The notes: generated by a model not told the origin, from the letters alone. A DNA stretch of 64,000 nt from Fluviicola taffensis DSM 16823 (GCF_000194605.1 NC_015321.1:744001-808000); one strand, 5' to 3'; positions 1 through 8,746 are shown, counted from the stretch's first letter. Translations and numbers: made by a program.

Positions 1-34
1 AGGAACAGATCAATAGGAGAAGAAACCATTTCAT
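1..34 (-). CDS. Partial CDS, N-terminus of an exported protein
   Basis: Reading the minus strand from an ATG at 34-32, the frame gives MKWFLLLLICS before it runs off the left edge. A positive residue followed by a leucine-rich stretch is the beginning of a signal peptide, possibly a lipoprotein one since a Cys is present at residue 10. A TAAATTTG box (minus strand, 60-53) matches the Bacteroidota -7 element and would place the transcript start about 15 bases upstream of the ATG. The rest of the gene lies outside the window, so no function can be given. It is divergent from the hydroxylase gene at 221. Confidence 0.5.
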   Translation of the reverse strand, partial: MKWFLLLLICS

Positions 35-122
35 AATTACTAAATTTTGGTGCAAATTTAATAAAGAAACCGTTCTACTTGTTAGAGTTAAAAGTTATCG
101 AGTAGTTTTGCCACTAATTCGT

Positions 123-144
123 AGTTAGTTTTTTTTAACTAACT
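123..144. promoter_or_regulatory. Palindrome in divergent intergenic region
   Basis: AGTTAGTT (123-130) is followed by six T and then AACTAACT (137-144), an exact 8-bp inverted repeat. It lies between a minus-strand start at 34 and a plus-strand start at 221, so no transcript should end here. An operator or a cruciform is a more natural reading than a terminator. This is inference from position only. Confidence 0.3.
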
Positions 145-220
145 TACTCTTTGGAACTACAAATTCCATGAGGATCTACAATTCAAATAAAATTGCGACC
201 TTTAATAGAATTCAAATACA

Positions 221-1009
221 ATGGAAACAATTACGGATCTTTGGGTAAAGATTGCTTATTACATTTCACTCCGCTACTTGCTAATTGCAGGCGGAGCATA
301 TTTTGTTTTCTACATTCTGTTCAAGAAGCAGTTCTTTCAACGAAAAATTCAACTCATTCTACCTAAAAACAAACGCGTGTTGATGGAAGTACTTTATTCC
401 ATGCAAACAACAATCATATTTGCTAGTATATTTTTACTCGTGATGGTTGTTTTTAGGCCGCACACCAATCTGTACAAAGACATCACGGAATACGGAATCG
501 GCTATTACATCTTCACGATTCCTGTAATGTTTATTATCCACGACACTTATTTTTACTGGATGCATCGAGCAATTCATCATCCCAAATTATTCAAACACAT
601 TCATTTTGTACACCATCAATCAACAAATCCCACTCCGCTTGCAGCCTATTCATTTCATTTTTCGGAAAGTATTCTAGAAGCACTGATTATTCCAATTATT
701 GCCTTTACCTTACCTGTTCATCCTACCGCATTAATTCTCTTTTTATTGGGGCAGTTTATTATCAACGTTTATGGGCATTTAGGCTTCGAGTTGTTTCCTT
801 CAAATTTTCAAAAAACATGGATTGGAAGATGGATAAATACTTCCGTAGCTCATAATCAACATCACAAATATTTTAAAGGAAATTATGGATTGTATTTTTT
901 GTTTTGGGATCGCTGGATGGGCACACTCCGAACGGATTACGACGAAGCTTTTGACGAATTAAAAAACAGAAAAAAACACGCTCATGGAGAATTACAAGGA
1001 AATCAATAA
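221..1009 (+). CDS. Fatty acid hydroxylase / sterol desaturase family membrane protein
   Basis: Integral membrane di-iron oxygenase of the fatty acid hydroxylase superfamily, 262 residues. The iron-binding histidine clusters are all visible: H107..H115 with H119-H120, the HFVHH block at 128-132, and HNQHH at 211-215. Hydrophobic segments lie at about 10-32, 62-78, 93-108, 150-168 and 170-186, as expected for this fold. Such enzymes hydroxylate or desaturate lipids or sterol-like/carotenoid substrates. The substrate cannot be read from the sequence. The last 26 bases overlap the methyltransferase gene that follows, so the two are likely co-transcribed and translated in a coupled way. Confidence 0.85.
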   Translation: METITDLWVKIAYYISLRYLLIAGGAYFVFYILFKKQFFQRKIQLILPKNKRVLMEVLYSMQTTIIFASIFLLVMVVFRPHTNLYKDITEYGIGYYIFTIPVMFIIHDTYFYWMHRAIHHPKLFKHIHFVHHQSTNPTPLAAYSFHFSESILEALIIPIIAFTLPVHPTALILFLLGQFIINVYGHLGFELFPSNFQKTWIGRWINTSVAHNQHHKYFKGNYGLYFLFWDRWMGTLRTDYDEAFDELKNRKKHAHGELQGNQ

Positions 1010-1778
1010 AAAACAATGGAATCAACGCGTTGAGCCACACGTTGAATCGGATTTTTACGATGTTCAAGGGTTTCTTGCGGGGAAAACCTCGCTTCAAGAA
1101 ACAGAACTTGCATTACTCGGAGATGTGGAAGGAAAACGCATTCTACATCTGCAATGTCATTTTGGTCAGGACACCATTTCATTAGCACGAATGGGAGCTA
1201 GTACTATTGGAGCAGATTTATCCGACAAAGCAATCGAAAAAGCACGCGAATTTTCCATGCTTTCAGGAACAGATGCCACTTTTTTTTGTTGTGATTTATA
1301 CGATCTTCCGCAGCATTTGGAAGGAGAATTTGACATTGTATTTACGTCTTATGGAACCATTGGTTGGTTGCCAGATCTAGACAAATGGGCTTCCGTTATT
1401 TCTCATTTTTTGAAGCCAGAAGGGAAATTTGTATTTGTAGAATTTCACCCAGTTGTTTGGATGTTTGATGATGATTTTCAAAAGGTTGGATATCGTTATT
1501 TCAAATCCGATCCGATTGTAGAAACAGCAACAGGAACCTATGCAGATAAAGACGCGCCAATTCAAACAACTTCAGTAAGCTGGAATCATGGAATGAGTGA
1601 AGTAATAACGAGTTTGCTCAAACAAGGTATTCACATCCAAGATTTGCAAGAATACGATTTCTCAAACTACAATTGTTTCTTGCACACAGACGAATTTGAA
1701 CCAGGAAAATACCGGATCAAGCATCTTGGAAATTTTATTCCCATGATGTATTCGATAGTAGGAATAAAATCACTTTAA
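984..1778 (+). CDS. Class I SAM-dependent methyltransferase
   Basis: A 264-residue soluble methyltransferase. Motif I (ILHLQCHFGQDT, residues 53-64) and the acidic GADLS at 77-81 form the S-adenosylmethionine pocket. A motif-IV like stretch (FDIVFTSYGTIGWLPD) follows near 115-130. It resembles the general methyltransferase type often annotated as small-molecule or UbiE-like, but nothing in it fixes the substrate. Its start lies within the 3' end of the hydroxylase gene (26-base overlap), which suggests a common pathway or at least one mRNA. Confidence 0.8.
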   Translation: MENYKEINKKQWNQRVEPHVESDFYDVQGFLAGKTSLQETELALLGDVEGKRILHLQCHFGQDTISLARMGASTIGADLSDKAIEKAREFSMLSGTDATFFCCDLYDLPQHLEGEFDIVFTSYGTIGWLPDLDKWASVISHFLKPEGKFVFVEFHPVVWMFDDDFQKVGYRYFKSDPIVETATGTYADKDAPIQTTSVSWNHGMSEVITSLLKQGIHIQDLQEYDFSNYNCFLHTDEFEPGKYRIKHLGNFIPMMYSIVGIKSL

Positions 1779-1790
1779 ACGTTAATTAGT

Positions 1791-2615
1791 ATGGAAATCG
1801 CACTTAAAATTGTAATCGGAATCGTAGCTCTTTTCCACCTCTATGTGATGTGGCTGGAAATGTTTGCTTGGACAACACGTGGCCCAAAAACCTTCAAGAA
1901 TTTTGACAAAGACTTGTTCCCTAAAACAAAGTCTCTTGCAGCCAATCAAGGATTGTACAATGGGTTTCTAGCTGCAGGATTGATTTGGACGTTTTTTATC
2001 TGTAATCCGGAATGGCGTTTCAATGTAAGTATGTTCTTCTTAATTTGTGTGGTTGTAGCGGGACTTTACGGAGCACTTACAGCAGATAAAAAAATCTTTT
2101 TCGTTCAAGGATTACCTGCATTGATTGGAATTGTGCTGCTCCTTTTTTCTCCTAAAAGATGTGATGTGACAATTGACCAAAAATGCGAGATAAAGACAGA
2201 AAAACTGGCTTACTACTATTATTCGAATAGTCAGAGATATCCTACAGACACCGTTTCAGCATCCGAAATCTTAAAAAAAAACAATAAAGATTCGTTGATC
2301 TCAATCGGTTTCATTGACGTGAATGGAAAAGGAGTCGGAGTTTCTCTTTTCACAAATGAAAATCACGAATTTGCTATGGATGCAAACTCCAATTCAGGCT
2401 ATATTCAAGGAATCGGGAAAATTTATGATCATTCCATAACTTGGAGAAATTTTGGAGTTCTTCATACCACTAATGATAGTATAAATCGGATTATTTCTCT
2501 TGGTTTGGGGAGATTGATTGCAATGGAAACGGAGAATTTTCGAGACGAGTATTATAAATATGGACGAGGCCTAAAGGAGCACATTGATTTTATCGAACCG
2601 AAACTACAGAATTAA
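1791..2615 (+). CDS. DUF1304 membrane protein with extra C-terminal domain
   Basis: Residues 1 to about 120 look like a complete DUF1304 protein: a HLYVMWLEMFAW segment, the conserved NQGLYNGFLAAGLIW stretch at 52-66, and four hydrophobic segments (about 3-20, 57-73, 77-95, 103-120). DUF1304 proteins normally end here. This one continues for about 150 soluble residues that I do not recognise, with a lone CDVTIDQKC cysteine pair at the junction. The tail would sit on one face of the inner membrane. It begins 12 bases after the methyltransferase gene, so it is probably the last gene of that operon. The downstream palindrome at 2645-2684 may end the transcript. Confidence 0.7.
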   Translation: MEIALKIVIGIVALFHLYVMWLEMFAWTTRGPKTFKNFDKDLFPKTKSLAANQGLYNGFLAAGLIWTFFICNPEWRFNVSMFFLICVVVAGLYGALTADKKIFFVQGLPALIGIVLLLFSPKRCDVTIDQKCEIKTEKLAYYYYSNSQRYPTDTVSASEILKKNNKDSLISIGFIDVNGKGVGVSLFTNENHEFAMDANSNSGYIQGIGKIYDHSITWRNFGVLHTTNDSINRIISLGLGRLIAMETENFRDEYYKYGRGLKEHIDFIEPKLQN

Positions 2616-2644
2616 ATGAAAGGGGAAATCTTGAAATACGATAA

Positions 2645-2684
2645 AAATATGTAGGCACGCGACGCATCGCGTGCCTACATATTT
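2645..2684. repeat. Perfect 18-bp-arm palindrome (REP-like)
   Basis: AAATATGTAGGCACGCGA (2645-2662), a four-base loop CGCA, and the exact reverse complement (2667-2684). The GC-rich core GTAGGCACGCGA stands out in an AT-rich genome and has the form of REP palindromes. It fills the gap between two convergent genes and its last base is the first base of the aroQ stop codon, so it could also serve as a two-way terminator. Confidence 0.75.
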
Positions 2685-3118
2685 CAATATCCAATCTTCC
2701 CACGTTGATTGCCTTCAAACCATTCCAACGCCAAACGATAACCATCCATTCCAAATCCCATGATTGATCCTGCACAAACAGCTGTAATCAATGAATTGTG
2801 ACGAAATTCTTCCCGTTGAGCTAAGTTGCTGATATGAACTTCTACCACCGGAATTTGAATTCCTGAGACAGCATCACGAATCGATACACTCGTATGTGTA
2901 TATCCGCCTGCGTTGAGAATAATTCCATCGTGTTTTGAATCGTGGAGGGCATTGATGATTTCACCTTCCACATTGCTTTGAAAATAGTCGATTTCTCCCG
3001 TAAAATTCTTCTTTAACTGATCCAAAACATGTAAAAAAGTACGATTTCCATAAATTTCGGGCTCACGTGTTCCTAAAAGGTTTAAATTCGGGCCATTGAG
3101 AATTAGAATGCGCATCAT
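2684..3118 (-). CDS. aroQ: 3-dehydroquinate dehydratase, type II
   Basis: Catalyses the reversible dehydration of 3-dehydroquinate to 3-dehydroshikimate in the shikimate pathway, in the cytoplasm as a dodecamer. The 144-residue length is normal. Family signatures are clear: ILNGPNLNLLGTREPEIYG with the catalytic Tyr at about 23, LNAGGYTHTS near 68-77 with the substrate-binding Asn, and VEVHISN with the catalytic His near 98. Two consecutive ATG codons are possible starts (3118 or 3115). The first shares its last base pair position with the TTG start of the recombinase gene on the other strand. The gene is convergent with the DUF1304 gene. Confidence 0.95.
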   Translation of the reverse strand: MMRILILNGPNLNLLGTREPEIYGNRTFLHVLDQLKKNFTGEIDYFQSNVEGEIINALHDSKHDGIILNAGGYTHTSVSIRDAVSGIQIPVVEVHISNLAQREEFRHNSLITAVCAGSIMGFGMDGYRLALEWFEGNQRGKIGY

Positions 3119-4023
3119 TGAAAAATTGGGAACGTACTATTAAACAATTTGTTCATTATTTGAAGATTGAACGAAGCTTGGCTGAAAATTCCATTTTCGC
3201 TTATCAACAAGATATTGCGAAGTTACGTGACTTTTGCGAATCTTACACACTTTCTCCTGAACACATTCAAACTGGGCATTTAAAACAATTTGTTGCAGAG
3301 CTTTATGATATGGGATTAAGTGCACGTTCACAAGCCCGAATAATCAGTGGTTGGAAACAATTTTTCGACTTTTTAGTCTTGGAAGAAATCCGTAAAGACG
3401 ACCCTTCTGAAGCATTGGAACTTCCTAAAATTGGCAGAAAACTACCCGAAGTATTGACAATCGAAGAAATTGATGCATTGATTGATGCGATTGATTTAAG
3501 TTCGAATGAAGGTCAGCGAAACAAAGCAATTCTCGAAACCCTTTATAGCTGTGGAATTCGTGTAAGCGAGTTAGTTTCTTTGCGCTTTGAAGATTGTTTT
3601 TTCGAAGAAGGATTTATTCGTGTAATCGGAAAAGGAAACAAGGAACGATTGGTTCCTGTGAGTCCAAGTGTGATTGAAGAAGTTGGTGAATATGTAGAAC
3701 ATGACCGAAGTAACTTATTAATCAAAAAAGGCCATGAACAATTTGTATTTCTCAATAGACGTGGCGCTCAATTAACACGTGTCATGATTTTCACGATTAT
3801 CAAACGTTTAGCAGATTTAGCTGGGATTAAAAAGAATATTAGTCCACACACGTTTCGACATTCTTTTGCCACTCATCTCATTGAAGGTGGCGCAAATCTA
3901 CGTGCGATTCAAGATATGTTGGGCCATGAAAGCATTACCACTACCGAAATTTACACGCATTTAGATCAACGTTTTTTGCGCGAAGCAATTTTGAGTTATC
4001 ACCCACGGAATACTTTAAACTAA
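3118..4023 (+). CDS. xerD: XerC/XerD-type tyrosine recombinase
   Basis: Site-specific recombinase that resolves chromosome dimers at dif at the division septum. Its 301 residues match the family. An N-terminal SAM-like core-binding domain (about 4-90) is followed by the catalytic domain with all key residues: R148 (GIRVSE), K172 (GKGNKER), H244 and R247 (HTFRH), H270 (LGH), and the nucleophile Y279 (TEIYTH). No other in-frame start lies upstream, so translation probably begins at the TTG of 3118-3120, directly abutting the aroQ start. XerC and XerD cannot be told apart with certainty by eye. The absence of any integrase neighbours argues for the chromosomal type. Confidence 0.88.
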   Translation: MKNWERTIKQFVHYLKIERSLAENSIFAYQQDIAKLRDFCESYTLSPEHIQTGHLKQFVAELYDMGLSARSQARIISGWKQFFDFLVLEEIRKDDPSEALELPKIGRKLPEVLTIEEIDALIDAIDLSSNEGQRNKAILETLYSCGIRVSELVSLRFEDCFFEEGFIRVIGKGNKERLVPVSPSVIEEVGEYVEHDRSNLLIKKGHEQFVFLNRRGAQLTRVMIFTIIKRLADLAGIKKNISPHTFRHSFATHLIEGGANLRAIQDMLGHESITTTEIYTHLDQRFLREAILSYHPRNTLN

Positions 4024-4050
4024 AAACAAGAAGCAATACTCTTTCAGCTT

Positions 4051-5055
4051 CTAAAAAAGGTCTGTTCCTTTAATTCGGAGTCTTGCTTTGTCAATAAATT
4101 GCTCCAAACTATCAAAATACGCATTCCGTTGTCGTTGGTTTTCTTCCGAAATCTTTACACAGCTTTTCAGCATGGATTTAAACACTGCAAACGATTTATT
4201 GACGTAATCTTGATCAATCGTATACAAGTAATTCAGCATGTTGTGAGTGATATATAACATGCGATAGGCATTCGTTTCAGAAATAATCGTATTGTCTTGA
4301 ATATACGTTTGATGTAAATAAAGATGAAAGTTATCTTCTTCAGTAATAACTGGTTGTCCTTTGATGAATTTACGACCAATTTCAGCTTGCTGTTTGATGT
4401 GTTCTACTAATCCTGAAACTTCATCAATCAAATACAGAGCATCTTCTGGAGTTTCAAAATACCCCAATTCGTAGAAGGATACAATTTCTCGAATTAATCC
4501 TTTCCCAGCATCATAACCAATTACTTCTGTTGATTTTACGCGGATATAAAAATTCGACATTTGCTGCAATTGTTCATCTGAAATGTCGCCTTTCCAACCT
4601 TTGTGAAACTTGACATTCTCTAACTGCCCCAATTTCAAATAACATTTCCCAAAATAAAGCAACTTAAATCGCAAAAGTGCTGGTGAATTCAATAATTGGA
4701 AGATGATTAAATCCAAATTCGACATATACAATTCTTGGGTTCGCTGTGCAACCATCCGTTTAAATCCATCCATAATTCCTGTCAGATAAGTCTCAAATGA
4801 AAACTCGGAACGTTGAATAGGATTATATTGAAAGGTGACACTTTTTCCCGAAACACCAATAATTTTATCGATTGACAGTTCGTATTTTTGACAAAGCAAA
4901 TTGATTTCTTCTGGTTTCAAGGCTGTTTCTCCTCGCGCTCTTCTGTAAGCTGAATCGCGAGACAATTCCAAATCATCCATCAATAATTTCCCCAAAGAGG
5001 TATCGTGAGGTAATTTAGCTTTAAGCTGTTCAAGTAGTCGGTTCTGAATGTCCAT
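4051..5055 (-). CDS. Helix-turn-helix-like regulator, Bacteroidota type
   Basis: I place the start at 5055 (MDIQNRLLEQLKAK), giving 334 residues. The longer open frame up to 5166 has no protein-like character. Residues 5-65 form a XRE-like region in which SRDSAYRRARGETALKPEE resembles a recognition helix followed by the usual turn. The remaining 260 residues are helical, without membrane segments, and unfamiliar to me. Proteins of this size with an N-terminal XRE-like domain are common in Flavobacteriia, where their targets are unknown. It is convergent with the recombinase gene and follows rimO in the same direction, but a terminator at 5182-5211 separates the two. Confidence 0.55.
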   Translation of the reverse strand: MDIQNRLLEQLKAKLPHDTSLGKLLMDDLELSRDSAYRRARGETALKPEEINLLCQKYELSIDKIIGVSGKSVTFQYNPIQRSEFSFETYLTGIMDGFKRMVAQRTQELYMSNLDLIIFQLLNSPALLRFKLLYFGKCYLKLGQLENVKFHKGWKGDISDEQLQQMSNFYIRVKSTEVIGYDAGKGLIREIVSFYELGYFETPEDALYLIDEVSGLVEHIKQQAEIGRKFIKGQPVITEEDNFHLYLHQTYIQDNTIISETNAYRMLYITHNMLNYLYTIDQDYVNKSFAVFKSMLKSCVKISEENQRQRNAYFDSLEQFIDKARLRIKGTDLF

Positions 5056-5181
5056 ACTCAAAAATAGACTTTTTATTGAAACATTTACAAAACAGGGGGT
5101 GTAAGAACTTTGAATTCGGAAGCTCTCTACCTTTTTAAAACCAGAAAGCAGCCGAAATACTGGCAATTATTTCTAAACTAA

Positions 5182-5211
5182 AAAACCGCTCATCGTGAGA
5201 GAAGCGGTTTT
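5182..5211 (-). terminator. Intrinsic terminator of rimO
   Basis: AAAACCGCT (5182-5190) pairs with AGCGGTTTT (5203-5211) across a 12-base loop. On the minus strand the stem runs into a T-rich tract, 23 bases after the rimO stop codon. Confidence 0.8.
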
Positions 5212-5233
5212 CAATTTTATTTAAATTTTGATT

Positions 5234-6547
5234 TTACATCGCGAATTTCCCGTACAAGTCGTAATGATCTGCCGAAGTAATTTCAACCAGCGCAAAATCG
5301 CCAACGCTAACGTATCCTTCTGATTTCTTCACAAGCACCTCATTATCAACCTCTGGAGAATCGAATTCGGTACGTCCAATAAAGTAGTCTCCTTCGATAC
5401 GGTCAAAAAGAACTTTGAACGTTTTACCAATCTTTGTTTGATTTAATTCATAGCTAATTCCTGATTGCAATTCCATGATTTCATCTGCACGTTGACGTTT
5501 TACCTCATCGGGAACATCATCTTCCAAGGAATGAGCATGTGTATCTTCTTCATGAGAATAGGTAAAAATCCCTAAACGATCAAATCGCATGCGTTCTACG
5601 AAATCAACCATTTCTTGAAAATCTTCTTCTGTTTCACCTGGATAACCCGCAATTAAGGTCGTGCGAATTGCTATTCCTGGAACTTTTTCACGAATTGTAT
5701 GTACCAACGCTTCTGTTTTCTCACGCGTAATTCCACGACGCATTGATTGCAAAATCTTTGTTGAACCGTGTTGCAAAGGCATATCTAAATACAAACACAC
5801 ATTTGGATATTTAACCATTGCGTCTAGTACATCCATCGGAAACCCAGCAGGAAAGGCATAATGCAAACGAATCCATTCAATTCCTTCCACAGCCGCTAAT
5901 TGATCCAACAATTCAGCTAAATTTCTCTTTTTGTAAATATCTAATCCGTAATAGGTTAAGTCTTGTGCAATCAACAAAATTTCTTTCACACCTTGAGCAG
6001 CAAGGCTTTTTGCCGATGCAACCAACTGATCCATTGGAGTAGACACATGCTTTCCACGCATCAATGGAATGGCACAAAATGAACAAGGTCTATCACACCC
6101 TTCAGCTATTTTAAAATAAGCGTAATGTGAAGGAGTTGTCAATAAACGTTCTCCAACCAATTCGTGCTTGTAATCTGCTTTTAATGTTTTCAACAAGCGA
6201 GGCAAATCTCTGGTACCAAAGAATGCATCTACTTCTGGAATTTCTTGTTCTAAATCGTCTTTGTAACGCTGAACCAAACAACCCGTAACATATACTTTGT
6301 CAACGAGTCCTTCATTTTTAGCATCCGCATAACGCAAAATAGTATCAATTGATTCTTGTTTTGCATTGTCGATAAATCCACACGTATTGATAATGACAAT
6401 TTCAGAATCATCTTGTTTGGCCTCATGTTCCACTTCAAATTTATTGGCTTTCAATTGCGCCATTAAAACCTCTGAATCAAAGGTGTTTTTGGCACATCCA
6501 AGTGTAACTACGTTGACTTTGTTTTTTCGAAGTGTTTTTGTTTTCAT
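5234..6547 (-). CDS. rimO: Ribosomal protein S12 methylthiotransferase
   Basis: Radical-SAM enzyme that adds a methylthio group to the conserved aspartate of ribosomal protein S12. The 437 residues show the family order. The N-terminal UPF0004 domain holds the auxiliary cluster cysteines C18, C56 and C90. The radical-SAM domain holds C151, C155 and C158 (EGCDRPCSFC), followed by the RimO-type AIPLMRGKH. A C-terminal TRAM domain lies at about 375-437. RMRFDRLGIFTYSHEEDT also fits RimO rather than MiaB. A TACCTTTG -7 box (minus strand 6582-6575) precedes it, and a terminator follows. Confidence 0.95.
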   Translation of the reverse strand: MKTKTLRKNKVNVVTLGCAKNTFDSEVLMAQLKANKFEVEHEAKQDDSEIVIINTCGFIDNAKQESIDTILRYADAKNEGLVDKVYVTGCLVQRYKDDLEQEIPEVDAFFGTRDLPRLLKTLKADYKHELVGERLLTTPSHYAYFKIAEGCDRPCSFCAIPLMRGKHVSTPMDQLVASAKSLAAQGVKEILLIAQDLTYYGLDIYKKRNLAELLDQLAAVEGIEWIRLHYAFPAGFPMDVLDAMVKYPNVCLYLDMPLQHGSTKILQSMRRGITREKTEALVHTIREKVPGIAIRTTLIAGYPGETEEDFQEMVDFVERMRFDRLGIFTYSHEEDTHAHSLEDDVPDEVKRQRADEIMELQSGISYELNQTKIGKTFKVLFDRIEGDYFIGRTEFDSPEVDNEVLVKKSEGYVSVGDFALVEITSADHYDLYGKFAM

Positions 6548-6574
6548 GAAATCGATTCAATACTAAAAGGGGCA

Positions 6575-6582
6575 CAAAGGTA
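6575..6582 (-). promoter_or_regulatory. -7 promoter element of rimO
   Basis: TACCTTTG on the minus strand exactly matches the Bacteroidota consensus TAnnTTTG and lies 27 bases upstream of the rimO ATG. No good -33 TTG was found at the usual spacing. Confidence 0.5.
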
Positions 6583-6717
6583 CAGCAAAAACTTGGAGGA
6601 ATGAAATTGGAATTTCAGGAAGGCTATTTGTTCTGCAATTCAACAAATAAATAAGCCAGCAAAGTGATTAATATCTATAATTCGTAATATAACGATATCA
6701 TAAAATTCGGATATAAA

Positions 6718-6746
6718 AAAGCCTCGACAATCACTATCGAGGCTTT
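6718..6746 (-). terminator. Intrinsic terminator of lgt
   Basis: AAAGCCTCGA (6718-6727) and TCGAGGCTTT (6737-6746) form a 10-bp stem with a 9-base loop. On the minus strand it is followed by a run of T, directly after the lgt stop codon. Confidence 0.88.
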
Positions 6747-6749
6747 CAC

Positions 6750-7640
6750 TTATTTTAAAGGAAGTGGTGTTGCTACCGCTTCGTCAAATTTTGCTTGTTC
6801 TTTTGGAGGAACTTTTCGGAAGGTTAAATAAAGTCCGATCAATACAAAAGGAATACTCAACCACTGTCCAGTTTTCAGCATCCAAACTTCATCGTTTGCA
6901 TTTTGCCCAACTTTAATAAACTCAATAAAGAAACGAGCCGTCCAAATGATAACCATAAATACCCCGAAAATTTTCCCTGGAGAGAATTTCGCTTTGGTCT
7001 TCCAATACATACGGTATAAAACAATGAATGAAATCAGGTAACAAATCGATTCATACAACTGACTAGGATGACGCGGAACAACTTTCCCATTTACTAAGTA
7101 CTCCTCTTCCAATGCGTGATTGAAGTTGAATCCCCAAGGCAAATCTGTTGGTGTACCAATGATTTCATGATTGACTAAATTTCCTAATCGAATAAAACAT
7201 CCTGCGATTGCAATTGGCGCAACAATACGATCCAAAATCCACAACATAGGACGTTTAACTACTTGTCGGGAGTAAATATAAAGCATTATCAAAATCATAA
7301 TTGCGGCTCCATGGCTAGCTAGACCACCTTCCCAAACTTTCAATATCTCCAAAGGATGATCCAAGTAACCTTTTTCAAAGTATCCTTGTGCATTATATCC
7401 ATCATGCCAAGGTCCATAGAAAAAAACATGCCCTAAACGTGCTCCAATAATAGTTGCTGGCACTACATACAACAATAATTTATCCAAATATTTTTCAGAT
7501 ATATCTTCTGATTTGAACATTTTTCGAATGATGTAGTATCCGAAAATCATTCCTCCTACGAACAATAATCCGTATAAATTTGGAGTAGACCATCCTTTAA
7601 TTAATTGTGAATCTACGTTCCAGTCAATTGCTAATTCCAC
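6750..7640 (-). CDS. lgt: Prolipoprotein diacylglyceryl transferase
   Basis: Inner-membrane enzyme that attaches diacylglycerol from phosphatidylglycerol to the lipobox cysteine of prelipoproteins, the first step for the many lipoproteins seen in this window. It has 296 residues with seven hydrophobic segments. The Lgt signatures are present: EGGLASHGAAI with the essential His, FIRLGNLVNHEIIG with the conserved Arg and Asn, RHPSQLYE, and the C-terminal RFFIEFIK. It stands alone, with a terminator behind it and trhO upstream on the same strand 34 bases away, so the two may share a transcript. Confidence 0.95.
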   Translation of the reverse strand: MELAIDWNVDSQLIKGWSTPNLYGLLFVGGMIFGYYIIRKMFKSEDISEKYLDKLLLYVVPATIIGARLGHVFFYGPWHDGYNAQGYFEKGYLDHPLEILKVWEGGLASHGAAIMILIMLYIYSRQVVKRPMLWILDRIVAPIAIAGCFIRLGNLVNHEIIGTPTDLPWGFNFNHALEEEYLVNGKVVPRHPSQLYESICYLISFIVLYRMYWKTKAKFSPGKIFGVFMVIIWTARFFIEFIKVGQNANDEVWMLKTGQWLSIPFVLIGLYLTFRKVPPKEQAKFDEAVATPLPLK

Positions 7641-7673
7641 GTGAGTTGATTTTGATGCTCGAAGATAACGGTT

Positions 7674-8717
7674 TTATTGATTCAATTTCTGCAATAAATG
7701 CTCTGCTCGTCCTTTTTTGAATATTTTATTGCTGTTTTCAAGCCCCTTTCTCAATGCTTTTTGCTCTTCAAATGACAAATGAGTAATCTCTTGACATTCG
7801 GGTGTGCAACAACTCTCATATTTCGCAGTACATTTTTCACACTGAATAAAGAGTAAATGACATGCTTCATTCGCACAATTCACATGTACATCTGCGGGCT
7901 CACCACATTGATGACAATTTGAAACGACGTCATCCGTGATCCGTTCACCTCTCCGCTCATCAAACACAAAATTCTTTCCAATAAATCGATTATCAAGCCC
8001 TTTTTCCTTGCATTCATTCGCATACTTAATGATTCCACCTTCTAACTGATGAACATTCTTAAATCCGCGGTGTTTGAACCAAGCTGAAGCCTTTTCACAA
8101 CGAATTCCACCTGTGCAATACATCACGATGTTCTTATCCTCATTTCCTTTCAAATAAGCATCTTCAATAATCGGTAAAGATTCGCGAAAAGTATCTACAT
8201 CTGGAAGAATTGCTCCTTTGAAATGACCAACCTCGTGTTCGTAGTGATTTCTGAAATCAATCAAAATCGTATTCGGATCTTGTGTTAACTCATTGAATTC
8301 TTCTGCTTTCAAATGCTTTCCGATATCGGTTACATCGAAAGATTCATCGGTTAAACCATCTGCTAAAATCTTGCTTCGAACTTTCACCTTTAATTTCAAG
8401 AAAGGAAACTCAGCCCCTTCTTCTTCAACGGCAATATTCAATCGAACTTCATTTAAAAAGTCAATTGAATAAAGATCTGTCCGAAATTCATTCAAGCGAT
8501 TTGTTGGCACCGAAATTTGGGCATTAATCCCTTCATGTGCGACATAAATACGACCCAATACCTGATTGTTATTCAACAATTGGTAGATGTAATCTCTGAA
8601 AATTTGAGGATTGGCAATTTTTGCGTACTTATAGAATGAGATTGTCACAAATTCATGACCTGCCTCGCGCAATTTTTGCTCTAATTCCTCCTTACTAAAT
8701 GTATTCCACAGTTGCAT
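7674..8717 (-). CDS. trhO: tRNA uridine(34) hydroxylase (rhodanese family)
   Basis: Member of the YceA/TrhO family, which hydroxylates U34 of tRNAs to 5-hydroxyuridine, a precursor of wobble modifications. The N-terminal part (about 20-110) is the acylphosphatase-like domain. The rhodanese domain follows, with the catalytic loop CTGGIRCEKA and C201 at its start. A C-terminal cysteine-rich segment (CHQCGEPADVHVNC and CEKC, CCTPEC) looks like the metal-binding tail found in this family. Length 347 is usual. A TATCTTTG box lies 30 bases upstream (minus strand 8754-8747). Confidence 0.9.
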   Translation of the reverse strand: MQLWNTFSKEELEQKLREAGHEFVTISFYKYAKIANPQIFRDYIYQLLNNNQVLGRIYVAHEGINAQISVPTNRLNEFRTDLYSIDFLNEVRLNIAVEEEGAEFPFLKLKVKVRSKILADGLTDESFDVTDIGKHLKAEEFNELTQDPNTILIDFRNHYEHEVGHFKGAILPDVDTFRESLPIIEDAYLKGNEDKNIVMYCTGGIRCEKASAWFKHRGFKNVHQLEGGIIKYANECKEKGLDNRFIGKNFVFDERRGERITDDVVSNCHQCGEPADVHVNCANEACHLLFIQCEKCTAKYESCCTPECQEITHLSFEEQKALRKGLENSNKIFKKGRAEHLLQKLNQ

Positions 8718-8746
8718 GCTATGTTTGTTTTTGTAAAAAGTTGGGG

